The notes beneath the pieces were generated by a model that saw only the letters and a program-made list of their open reading frames with translations, ran no database searches and had not been told where the DNA came from. This document shows, piece after piece, positions 7,082 to 14,833 of a stretch of 31,759 nt of DNA. Every line of letters begins with the position of its first letter. Position 1 is the stretch's first letter. A program made the translations under genes and the position numbers. The DNA comes from a virus: the IMG/VR virus record IMGVR_UViG_3300029182_000058, positions 1 to 31,759 of that record. One strand, 5' to 3'.

Positions 7082-9649
7082 ATGGGTATGCCAATACTGA
7101 CGCTTGTTAGTCCAGAAGATGGTTTGAACTTTATTGATCGAATGCTGTTTTTTGACATAAACTACAGCGACCCAATCGATACATCTGCTGCAGATCGTGT
7201 TCTGTTAGAAGCGGATAAAGTTGCATCTTTTGATGGCTTGGATCGTAAGAGTATTGAATATGTCGATGTCGCAAGTGATTCCACAGTAAGATATTCAGTA
7301 ATCCTGGAACCTGGCTTGTGGTATTGGAGAGTAACCGCTGAGAACAGTTCCGGATTGTCCGTTTCAGAAGTCAGGACTCTTACTGTTTCGAAGACCATGA
7401 AAAGAGCACTCTACCAGTATGAAAATGTGGGCAAGGCGGCAATGCCCTGGTCCAATAAAAGAACCTTATACCAATATGAAAACATCGGCAAATCGCCTAT
7501 TGATTGGACTGATAAGAGAACCTTATATCAGTATGAGAATATTGCAAAGTTTGGACCCCTTTGGAGTAACCAGAGAAGCTACTATCAATATGAAAACATC
7601 ACTGATGAACCACCGTTTCCATACATTTCAAGAATTTCTTCAACTCGTGGGCCTTCCGGATCCGTTCTTACACTTTATGGTAACGGGTTTGGATATTCAT
7701 TTGAATCGGATGTCTCAAATCCCGATCGGTTCCTGAGAAGCTATGAGGGTTCTGTATATATCAATGATCTCATGTGCAGCATCCTTTCCTGGTCCTGGAA
7801 TGAGATCGTAATGCAGCTTCCAGCAGAAGCGGAAAGTGGTCCCATAAAAGTCGTATTGTCACAGCCGACAGTCAGAGAGAGCAATGTGAAGGGATTTGAA
7901 GTGTATGCCGGAATTCCTACAGACGATATCGGCATTGAGCTGTTCATCTGTGCGAGAGAAAATCCGAACACGGTGCTCTGCCAGCTGGACGGAGCATTCA
8001 ATAAGGCTCTTCAGATGGTCCAGAACAATGCCGGATCCGGCAGTTTTTCCATAAGCAGGTATGACAGGTTTGGCGGAAACAAGGAATATATCAGAGATCA
8101 GAATTTCGTGCTGGTAAAACTGGATGGAAATCCGATCTTTAAATGGATCATTGAAGCAAAGAAGCCGAATTATGTGGACACTTCAGAGCATCAGATAATT
8201 GAAGTGAATGGACGAGGCATTTTGTCGATGCTGGGTTGGGCTGTCGTTTATCCGGAAAATCTTGCAGAACCGGTTCTGGATCGAAAATTCATAGGAACAG
8301 CGAGTACTGTTCTGAGAAAACTGATTCAGGAAGCACAGGCAAGAGGCGGATTGAAAGGGTTATCCATAGGATGGGAGAATGACAAGGACAGTTTAGGGAA
8401 CACCTTCACAGAAAGCATCAATCTATCCTTCAGGGTAGGGACTCCTCTAACAGAAGTTCTTACAAAGTTTACTGATGGCCTGGGTTATTTCGATATCGAA
8501 ATGACTCCAGATCTGAGACTGAAAATCTACAAGAATAAGGGTGAAGATCTTCATGAAGAGATCATCTACCGACCAGGACAGGCGATCCTTAGTCATCAGA
8601 ACCAGAGCGATGGAACAAATCTCGTCAATGAAGTACTCATCGAAGGAAGCGAGAAATCCATTGCCGTTGCATCTCATAGTTTGAGTCAGGCAAACTATGG
8701 CCGTAGAGAAGGATATCTCTCAGCCAGCAATCTCCTTGGAGGTCTCTCAGAGTATGGACAGGCATATCTCAGCCGAGCTGCTTTCCCTACCTGGGGCATT
8801 CAGGGAACGGTGACTACTATTACGGATACAGAAGGTAGAAAGATCAAACCGTTCGAGTCCTACCTGATCGGAGACTGGATTGGATGGCATATCCCGCCAG
8901 AAGGATCCGATGAAATTGGATTTGAAGGGATACTACGAGTAAAGGGTGTTACAGTAAGCGAGGACAATGATACAGGAAATCTGAAATACACACTGGATCT
9001 TCATAATGCGATGCTCGAGCACGAAATCAAACTGACTCAGAAGGTTGAAAGGATCTCTCAGTACAGTGGTGGAAGTGACGTCTTATCTGTTGCTCCATCC
9101 AGTAGTAGTGGATATTCCCCAAATGAGATCAATGCACTCCTTTTGAATAAGGCCAACACCATCCATCAGCATCACTTTACAGATTTAGTTGATACACCTG
9201 AGAATTTAGAACCGGGAAAGATTGTCATCGTGAATGAAGAGGGTAATCAGCTGATTCTTGATGAGAGAGACAAGCCTGAAGTGTTTTTTCAATCTGAGCT
9301 GAAAGCTATAACTGGGAGCAATTTCAAAGCTGAGATCGATGATATAACATTTGTAGGAAATGGCATAACTTTTGATCCGAATACCCGATCACTCATTATT
9401 GGTGAATCAGGTAAGTATTGCATTAGAGCCAGCCAGGTTGCATCTGTTTCCGGTGAAGCCAGTCTGTTGATCAGGAAAAACGGCTCGGGACTTAAAAGAG
9501 CAGCATCGGTTAATGGAGTCAGACTGAATCATACCGTTTCAGTTATTGAATCGTGCACTGCCGGTGATGAGTTTGATTTTTATTGGAATGGCACTGTAAC
9601 AGAAGCATTTGCGGGAATGGATTCTTCCGTTTCCATATTTCGAATTTGA
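7082..9649 (+). CDS. Large tail-tip protein: IPT/TIG, Gp37-like and C1q-like parts
   Basis: This 855-residue protein probably forms the tail tip that contacts the host wall. The ATG at 7082 is preferred: AGGAGG ends 9-10 bases before it, whereas the upstream GTG at 7073 overlaps the ribosome site. Domains in order: a fibronectin-like start (~10-105); four tandem copies of a 19-residue L-Y-Q-Y-E-N repeat (~107-175); an IPT/TIG-like beta domain beginning P-F-P-Y-I-S-R-I-S-S; a region resembling the siphovirus ReqiPepy6 Gp37-like tip protein (~285-650, with D-R-F-G-G-N-K-E-Y-I and V-N-G-R-G-I-L-S-M); a short collagen-free linker; and a C1q/TNF-like beta domain in the last ~125 residues (G-I-T-F-D-P-N-T, F-D-F-Y-W-N-G). 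The C1q-like end is probably the receptor-binding part. Confidence 0.8.
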   Translation: MGMPILTLVSPEDGLNFIDRMLFFDINYSDPIDTSAADRVLLEADKVASFDGLDRKSIEYVDVASDSTVRYSVILEPGLWYWRVTAENSSGLSVSEVRTLTVSKTMKRALYQYENVGKAAMPWSNKRTLYQYENIGKSPIDWTDKRTLYQYENIAKFGPLWSNQRSYYQYENITDEPPFPYISRISSTRGPSGSVLTLYGNGFGYSFESDVSNPDRFLRSYEGSVYINDLMCSILSWSWNEIVMQLPAEAESGPIKVVLSQPTVRESNVKGFEVYAGIPTDDIGIELFICARENPNTVLCQLDGAFNKALQMVQNNAGSGSFSISRYDRFGGNKEYIRDQNFVLVKLDGNPIFKWIIEAKKPNYVDTSEHQIIEVNGRGILSMLGWAVVYPENLAEPVLDRKFIGTASTVLRKLIQEAQARGGLKGLSIGWENDKDSLGNTFTESINLSFRVGTPLTEVLTKFTDGLGYFDIEMTPDLRLKIYKNKGEDLHEEIIYRPGQAILSHQNQSDGTNLVNEVLIEGSEKSIAVASHSLSQANYGRREGYLSASNLLGGLSEYGQAYLSRAAFPTWGIQGTVTTITDTEGRKIKPFESYLIGDWIGWHIPPEGSDEIGFEGILRVKGVTVSEDNDTGNLKYTLDLHNAMLEHEIKLTQKVERISQYSGGSDVLSVAPSSSSGYSPNEINALLLNKANTIHQHHFTDLVDTPENLEPGKIVIVNEEGNQLILDERDKPEVFFQSELKAITGSNFKAEIDDITFVGNGITFDPNTRSLIIGESGKYCIRASQVASVSGEASLLIRKNGSGLKRAASVNGVRLNHTVSVIESCTAGDEFDFYWNGTVTEAFAGMDSSVSIFRI
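7400..7609 (+). repeat. 57-bp in-frame tandem repeats (four copies)
   Basis: Three full 57-bp units start at 7400, 7457 and 7514, with a fourth partial at 7571. Each encodes K-R-x-L-Y-Q-Y-E-N-I-x-K plus a short variable stretch ending in W and S/T-N/D. The Y-Q-Y-E-N core is kept in all four while the following six to eight residues vary. Confidence 0.9.
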
Positions 9650-9658
9650 ACATCATAG

Positions 9659-9694
9659 GCACAACCAGAATTTTAACAACTGGATGTGCTTTTT
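9659..9694 (+). terminator. Terminator after tail-tip gene
   Basis: GCACAACCAG (9659-9668) pairs with CTGGATGTGC (9680-9689), with one A-A mismatch, and is followed by five T. It ends the structural operon just before the holin ribosome site. Confidence 0.75.
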
Positions 9695-9718
9695 GATTTC
9701 AGGAAAGTGAGGATAATT

Positions 9719-10135
9719 ATGAAAGACATTTGGAATGTGATTCAATATGCATTTGCTGGCCTTGGTGGTTGGTTTGGCTGGTTTCTTGGAGGTTACGATG
9801 GATTTTTGTATGCCCTGATCGCCTTTGTCGTCATTGACTATCTGCTTGGTGTCATGTGCGCCATAATTGAGAAGCATTTATCCAGTGATGTGGGTGCTCG
9901 GGGCATCTTTAAAAAAGTGGTGATTTTCTCTTTGGTAGGGGTGGCACACATCATTGATCAGAACATTATAGGAGATGGCAGTGCCATTAGAACTGCAGTG
10001 ATTTTCTTTTATCTGTCCAATGAAGGAATCAGCATCATTGAAAATGCTACAAGACTGGGACTACCTATTCCAGAAAAGCTGCGGGATATTCTGGAGCAGC
10101 TAAAAGACGGAGGAGACAAAGATGGGACTAAGTAA
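9719..10135 (+). CDS. Holin, Phage_holin_4_1 type (cassette 1)
   Basis: This 138-residue membrane protein is a holin of the toxin-secretion/phage-lysis family (TcdE-like). The ATG at 9719 is chosen because GAAAGTGAGG precedes it; the longer frame from 9686 runs through the terminator. Three hydrophobic stretches are visible: about residues 9-28, 29-50 (F-L-Y-A-L-I-A-F-V-V-I-D-Y-L-L-G-V) and 64-80, with a further amphipathic region at ~88-106 and a charged C-terminus ending K-D-G-G-D-K-D-G-T-K. Holins make the membrane lesion that lets the endolysin reach the wall. It overlaps the amidase start by 14 bases. A close second copy lies at 21429, with about 13 differences by eye, most of them in the first 22 residues. 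Confidence 0.9.
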   Translation: MKDIWNVIQYAFAGLGGWFGWFLGGYDGFLYALIAFVVIDYLLGVMCAIIEKHLSSDVGARGIFKKVVIFSLVGVAHIIDQNIIGDGSAIRTAVIFFYLSNEGISIIENATRLGLPIPEKLRDILEQLKDGGDKDGTK

Positions 10136-11111
10136 TTTAAAATCGAAGTTCATGACCAGAAATGATTGCTATACAGCAAGAAGAAAGATCACACCCAAAG
10201 GCATCATGGTCCATTCCACTGCCACACCTGGTGTGATGGCCGCTGACTGGTTCAGTCGTTGGAATAAATCCTACAAGGCTGGCGAGATCAATCGCCAGGT
10301 CTGTGTCCATGCCTTCATAGACGATAAAGAAGTCTGGCAGTACCTGCCTTGGAATCATAGAGGATGGCATGCTGGAGGAGATGCCAATAATACTCACATC
10401 GGTTTTGAGATTTGCGAGCCAGGTGGTTTTTCTTATTCTGGGGGTTCTACCATGGTTGACTACGATGTGAAGAAAAATGAAGCTTACTTTAGAGCAGCCT
10501 GGAAGAATGCTGTGGAGCTATGTGTGTATCTTTGTAAAATCTATAACCTGACGGAAAAAGATATTCTCAGTCATGCAGAAGGAAACAAGAAAGGGATCGC
10601 ATCAAATCACTCCGATGTGGGCCACTGGTTTCCAAAACATGGGGAGAATATGGATAGCTTTCGAGCTGCAGTAAAGAAAGTACTTGATATGAAGGATTCA
10701 CCAAATGTAAAAGAAGATTTTAATGCCGGGGATATTGTGGAGATCAAGGCTCCTGCAACTCGATACTATCCTGGTGGACCAATAATCCCTACATGGGTCA
10801 AGGGGACCTATCACTTAATCACTCAAACTGAGTTTAATGGAAAATCTGTGGTTAAAGGTGGGAAAGCCTGTGTCCTTCTTGGGAAGAAGATCAGTAAAGA
10901 AAACGGGGATGATTCTCCCGGGATAATGACTTGGGTGGACAAAGACTTCTTATCTATCATAAGCAAAGGTGCAGAAGCAGAACCTGAGCCAAAGGGAGAT
11001 CAGAAGTATTACAAGGTTCAGGTTGGTGCCTTTAGCAAGAAAGAGAATGCAGAAGCGCTGATGGCAAGATTAAAGCAGGCAGGATTTGATGCCTACATGA
11101 AATATGATTAA
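10122..11111 (+). CDS. Endolysin: N-acetylmuramoyl-L-alanine amidase with SPOR domain
   Basis: This 329-residue lysis enzyme cleaves the bond between muramic acid and the peptide stem. The N-terminal ~175 residues are an Amidase_2/PGRP-type zinc domain: I-M-V-H-S-T-A-T (H31), then S-H-A-E-G (H150) and S-N-H-S-D-V-G-H-W (D164, H167), among which the zinc ligands must lie. Residues ~195-290 are a beta-rich, SH3-like cell-wall part, and the last ~35 residues (Y-Y-K-V-Q-V-G-A-F-S-K-K-E-N-A-E-A-L) are a SPOR-type peptidoglycan-binding domain. There is no signal peptide, as expected for a holin-dependent endolysin. The ATG at 10122 lies in the holin's last codons behind GGAGGAGACAAAG, so the two are coupled. 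Confidence 0.93.
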   Translation: MGLSNLKSKFMTRNDCYTARRKITPKGIMVHSTATPGVMAADWFSRWNKSYKAGEINRQVCVHAFIDDKEVWQYLPWNHRGWHAGGDANNTHIGFEICEPGGFSYSGGSTMVDYDVKKNEAYFRAAWKNAVELCVYLCKIYNLTEKDILSHAEGNKKGIASNHSDVGHWFPKHGENMDSFRAAVKKVLDMKDSPNVKEDFNAGDIVEIKAPATRYYPGGPIIPTWVKGTYHLITQTEFNGKSVVKGGKACVLLGKKISKENGDDSPGIMTWVDKDFLSIISKGAEAEPEPKGDQKYYKVQVGAFSKKENAEALMARLKQAGFDAYMKYD

Positions 11112-11130
11112 GAGAAAAATTGAATGTGCA

Positions 11131-11167
11131 GAGTCGATGTTATCACCTTAGCATCGGCTCTTTTTTT
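11131..11167 (+). terminator. Terminator after amidase (cassette 1)
   Basis: GAGTCGATG (11131-11139) pairs with CATCGGCTC (11152-11160) with one G-T pair, followed by seven T. A homologous hairpin follows the second amidase. Confidence 0.88.
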
Positions 11168-11171
11168 ATCC

Positions 11172-11220
11172 CTATATATAGTAGAAAAGACTTGATAAAT
11201 AGTCTCTTCTGAGTGATATA
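11172..11220 (+). promoter_or_regulatory. Conserved leader/promoter of recombinase operon (cassette 1)
   Basis: The palindrome CTATATATAG (11172-11181) is followed by TTGATA (11192-11197), a 17-bp spacer and GATATA (11215-11220), a plausible -35/-10 pair. The same block recurs at 22871 with most bases kept although it is non-coding, which points to function. Promoter activity is inferred; a recombinase binding site is the alternative. Confidence 0.6.
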
Positions 11221-11237
11221 TGTAATACGCGAAAGAG

Positions 11238-11278
11238 CTGAAACCCTTATTTACATGTGTTTCAGGGGATTTATTTTT
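11238..11278 (+). promoter_or_regulatory. Leader hairpin, possible attenuator (cassette 1)
   Basis: CTGAAAC (11238-11244) pairs with GTTTCAG (11259-11265) and is followed by a T-rich run, between the putative promoter and recombinase A. Cassette 2 has a similar hairpin with different bases in the same place, so the fold is kept rather than the sequence. It could terminate early transcripts. Confidence 0.5.
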
Positions 11279-11346
11279 AACTTGGTGTTTGGATGATAAC
11301 TAGAAATCTTTTGCATGAGAGACTTATTAAAGAAAGGAGGAAAAAC

Positions 11347-12984
11347 ATGGAGACCAATATTTCAAGAAAAATGCACTCTACTGGGGATGACTGCTTTAGA
11401 TTCAGTTCACATAGCAGTAGACCCGTTGAATACAGTGTTGGGAACTTAGCCATTGATGGCCATAAATTAAGAGTTGCCTCATATTGTAGAGTAAGTTCAG
11501 AAGAAGAACTTCAAGTAAATTCACTGGATAATCAGATCGTGCATTACACCAACTACATCAGGTCTAATCCAGAGTGGCAATTTGCCGGTATCTTTTCAGA
11601 CCTAGGAAAATCAGGAACTAGACTAGAGAAGAGAGATGGTTTTAATAAAATGATCCGCTATGCTAAAGCAGGAAAGATGGACTTAATTTTGTGTAAATCC
11701 ATATCAAGATTCGCAAGAAATGTTATGGATACACTGCAGGTAGTGAGGGAACTAAGAGAGAAGAAAATCTTTGTACTTTTTGAAAAAGAGAATCTCTATA
11801 CTGGAGATATGCAGAGTGAATTTATTCTCACCATGCTTGCTGCTACAGCTCAGGAAGAGAGCAGGAGCACTTCTGAAAACATCAGCTGGGCGACTTCAAA
11901 ACGCTTTGAACAGGGAGAAGCAAAATTCTCTAGGATTCTTGGATATAAGAAAGTCAAGGGAGTCCCTTGGGTCATAGACCGGAAAGAAGCTTATATTGTT
12001 CAAGAAGCCTTTGAGGAATGTCTGAATGGGAAAAGCCCTACAGAAATCGCCAGAAAGTTTATTCGCAAAGGTTACCTGAAGGCAAATGGTAGAGAAGATT
12101 GGACGAATGTATCGGTTAAAGGCTTATTAAGCAATGAGCGATATGTTGGAGATGCTCTATGCCAGAAGACTTACACAGAAGATTATTTATCTCATAAAGT
12201 CATGCTCAATGAAGGTCAGAAAACGAAATACTACATCAAGGATCATCACGAGGGGATTGTTGACAGAGATACTTTTGAAAAAGTTCAGAAACTTATAAAA
12301 CCTAGGACAAAAGGGGTGAAGAGAGGTCCTGTGAAGCGTTATGATTTCACAGGAAGAATCAGCTGTGGTGAGTGCGGCGGAAACTTTCATCGCTATCAGC
12401 TTAGAGGAAAAGTCACATGGAGATGCAGCAACCACTTAAAGAGCGCAAGACTCTGCAGTGTAGTTGGAATCCGAGAAGAAACTATAATGAATGCATTAAA
12501 GAAAGCCTTTATTGAGAAACATCATATTGATTCCAAAGCACCTGGTAAAAGACAACTCGTAAAACTTGAGAAAAATCTCCAGAACACTGAAGTGCTTAGG
12601 GATGGAGAACAAAATAGATTGAGACTAGAACTTGAAAAGGCGCTCTTTGCTGAAAGCATGGCAGTCCTAGAAAATACGGATGAGACAGAGCTTGTAAAAC
12701 ACAGACAAAGTGTGGAAAGCGCCATAGCAGAAAGAGAACCTTGGTGGGCGATGGTAGACGCAGATGATTTCTATAGAAAGGATGCGATTTCTGAACTGGA
12801 AAGAATGAAGCAATCATCAAGTCCAATAAAGGATCTCTATAAAAAACTAGAAAATCCGAAATTCTTAAGAGCCTGGATGACACGTGTAGAAGCGGAGTCA
12901 TCTTTTTTATTGAAAGTAACTTGGTTCACCGGAGAGGAAACCAAAATAAATATTAATGAAGGAGGAGATGAGGCATGGCAGTAG
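11347..12984 (+). CDS. Large serine recombinase A (cassette 1)
   Basis: This 545-residue enzyme belongs to the large serine recombinases, which cut and rejoin DNA at specific sites through a 5'-phosphoserine link. The ATG at 11347 follows AAAGGAGGAAAAAC; an in-frame ATG at 11293 lacks a site. The resolvase domain (~41-190) carries the catalytic serine in Y-C-R-V-S (S50), the arginine motif K-S-I-S-R-F-A-R-N and A-Q-E-E-S-R-S-T-S-E-N. The Recombinase domain follows (~205-320), then a zinc ribbon with C340-x2-C343 and C360-x9-C370, a coiled coil (~395-470) and a short beta end. It overlaps recombinase B by 10 bases, so the two are probably made together, as CcrA/CcrB are in SCC elements. Its counterpart is at 23051. 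Confidence 0.95.
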   Translation: METNISRKMHSTGDDCFRFSSHSSRPVEYSVGNLAIDGHKLRVASYCRVSSEEELQVNSLDNQIVHYTNYIRSNPEWQFAGIFSDLGKSGTRLEKRDGFNKMIRYAKAGKMDLILCKSISRFARNVMDTLQVVRELREKKIFVLFEKENLYTGDMQSEFILTMLAATAQEESRSTSENISWATSKRFEQGEAKFSRILGYKKVKGVPWVIDRKEAYIVQEAFEECLNGKSPTEIARKFIRKGYLKANGREDWTNVSVKGLLSNERYVGDALCQKTYTEDYLSHKVMLNEGQKTKYYIKDHHEGIVDRDTFEKVQKLIKPRTKGVKRGPVKRYDFTGRISCGECGGNFHRYQLRGKVTWRCSNHLKSARLCSVVGIREETIMNALKKAFIEKHHIDSKAPGKRQLVKLEKNLQNTEVLRDGEQNRLRLELEKALFAESMAVLENTDETELVKHRQSVESAIAEREPWWAMVDADDFYRKDAISELERMKQSSSPIKDLYKKLENPKFLRAWMTRVEAESSFLLKVTWFTGEETKININEGGDEAWQ

Positions 12985-14660
12985 GACCCGGACAAAGGAT
13001 ATCATCGTCCCGAGTAAGCATCATTCCTGCAAAGATCAGGACACCACGAAATGAGGAGCATTTTGATGGCCAAAAGAAGAAGATAGGCGTTTATGTGAGA
13101 GTATCCACAGACTCAGCCATGCAGGCGACCAGCTATGACATTCAGGTTTCATATTTTAAGGAATATGTTGAGAAAAATCCAAACTGGGAACTTGTAGATA
13201 TCTTTGCAGATGAAGGTCTATCGGGAACCTCAACAAAGAACAGGACAGAGTTCAACAGAATGATAGAGTCTTGTAAGAAGAAGGAGATAGACTACATCAT
13301 CACGAAGTCCATCAGCAGATTTGCAAGAAATACTCTGGACTGTCTTCATTACATCAGAATGCTGAAAAGTCTAGGCATAGGAATATTTTTTCAGAAAGAA
13401 AACTTGGACACCTTAGATAGTAAAAGTGAATTGTTCCTCACAATTTTATCATCCATGGCTCAGGAAGAGTCCCGGTCCATATCTGAAAACACCAAATGGG
13501 GAGTCCAGAAAAGGTTCCAGCAGGGGAAGCCTCATATCCCAACTACCTACTTTCTTGGGTATACAGAGGATGAGGAAGGCAACCTGATCATTGATGAGGA
13601 ACAGGCCAAAATAGTAAGAAGAATATACCGTGAGCTTCTTGCAGGAAAGGGCACTCCCACCATTGCAAAAGAGCTCATGCGAGATCAGATCAGGACCGCC
13701 AGAAACAAGAAAACCTGGACTAGTGATGCGGTCTACAAGATTCTTCGTAACGAAAAGTACAAAGGTGATTGTCTAGCACAGAAGACTGTAACTGTTGACT
13801 TTCTGACTCACGAGCGGGTGAGAAACAAGGACCATCAGCCTCAATACTACATTCGAAATAATCATCCGGCTATCATAAGTGAAGAAGACTGGGAAAAGGT
13901 CCAGGAGGAGTTGACTAGAAGAAATAACATGCTGCGGGATCCAGACAATAAATATCGAATGGTATATAGTGGAATAGCTCCTTTTTCAAACAAGCTATTC
14001 TGTGGTGAATGTGGAAGGCCAGTAACCAGAAGAAGGTTAACCACTTATTATGGGGCAGAGAGAATTGAGACAAAGTTTACTGCATGGCAATGTAGAGTAT
14101 CTTCCAAAAGAGATCCTGAGTTTACAGACTGCAATTGCAGTTACATTTGGGAAGAGGAGCTGGAGAAAGCTTTTATGAAGCTGCTTTATGACTTGAAAAA
14201 CAACCAAGAGGACTTAATGGAGAAAATAAATCTGGCGATCATGGATGTATCCTTGACAGAGGAGGAAGAACGAAGACTGCATGAGCTGGGGAATCAAATC
14301 GATAGAATAACGGATAAGATAACTGAAATGGCATCAAGGTCCTCGGGGTCAAATGAAACCATATATGAAGCCACAATGAGGCATCTAATCTATGAGCAGG
14401 AAATCCTGCAAATGGAATACGACGGTCTTCATGAGAATAAAAAAGAGAGTGAGTACCTTAAAGAAAGTAGGAAGACCCTCATAGAAGAGCTGGAGAAAAT
14501 AGAAAGTCCAAATGAGCCTTTTGACGCAGAGCTTTTCAAACAGACTGTTGAGAAAGGCATTGTGTTTCACAAGTGGCAAGTAGAGCTTCAGCTAAAGTGT
14601 GGAGCTTCCTACAAGGTGAATGTAAAGAGAAGGCCACTGAGAAGTAAGAAGAAAAAATAG
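12975..14660 (+). CDS. Large serine recombinase B (cassette 1)
   Basis: This 561-residue protein is the second large serine recombinase. It starts at ATG behind GAAGGAGGAGATGAGGC, inside the end of recombinase A. The resolvase domain has V-R-V-S-T (catalytic S44), D-E-G-L-S-G-T, K-S-I-S-R-F-A-R-N and A-Q-E-E-S-R-S-I-S-E-N, all intact. It is followed by the Recombinase domain with H-I-P-T-T-Y-F-L-G-Y at its front. The zinc ribbon has C343-x2-C346, then C373, C386 and C388, a longer and slightly different spacing from recombinase A. A coiled coil (~410-510) and a basic tail (R-R-P-L-R-S-K-K-K-K) end the protein. Recombinase A and B are distant relatives, not duplicates; B matches B' at 24657. 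Confidence 0.95.
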   Translation: MAVGPGQRISSSRVSIIPAKIRTPRNEEHFDGQKKKIGVYVRVSTDSAMQATSYDIQVSYFKEYVEKNPNWELVDIFADEGLSGTSTKNRTEFNRMIESCKKKEIDYIITKSISRFARNTLDCLHYIRMLKSLGIGIFFQKENLDTLDSKSELFLTILSSMAQEESRSISENTKWGVQKRFQQGKPHIPTTYFLGYTEDEEGNLIIDEEQAKIVRRIYRELLAGKGTPTIAKELMRDQIRTARNKKTWTSDAVYKILRNEKYKGDCLAQKTVTVDFLTHERVRNKDHQPQYYIRNNHPAIISEEDWEKVQEELTRRNNMLRDPDNKYRMVYSGIAPFSNKLFCGECGRPVTRRRLTTYYGAERIETKFTAWQCRVSSKRDPEFTDCNCSYIWEEELEKAFMKLLYDLKNNQEDLMEKINLAIMDVSLTEEEERRLHELGNQIDRITDKITEMASRSSGSNETIYEATMRHLIYEQEILQMEYDGLHENKKESEYLKESRKTLIEELEKIESPNEPFDAELFKQTVEKGIVFHKWQVELQLKCGASYKVNVKRRPLRSKKKK

Positions 14661-14741
14661 ATCTTAAAGTTAAATTTCCCTTGGATAAACGCCAAAAAAC
14701 GAATAGTAACATAAATAAAATAAGAACTTCTTCCATTCCAC

Positions 14742-14761
14742 AGATAGTACTTGCATTATCT
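14742..14761. promoter_or_regulatory. Conserved dyad between recombinases B and C-D (cassette 1)
   Basis: AGATAGTACTTGCATTATCT lies in the 173-bp gap (14661-14833) between B and the fused gene. Its arms AGATA/TATCT show dyad symmetry around a centre that shares the GTACTTGCA core with the matching gap in cassette 2 (26424-26443); AACATACC further on is also shared. It may be an operator with a promoter for the fused gene, or a recombination site. Nothing else is recognisable in the gap. Confidence 0.5.
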
Positions 14762-14833
14762 CTGGACTAGAGCGATTAATAACATACCTGCTGCCTTAAG
14801 CGGGAATGTACGCAAATGGAAGGAGTTTTTATA

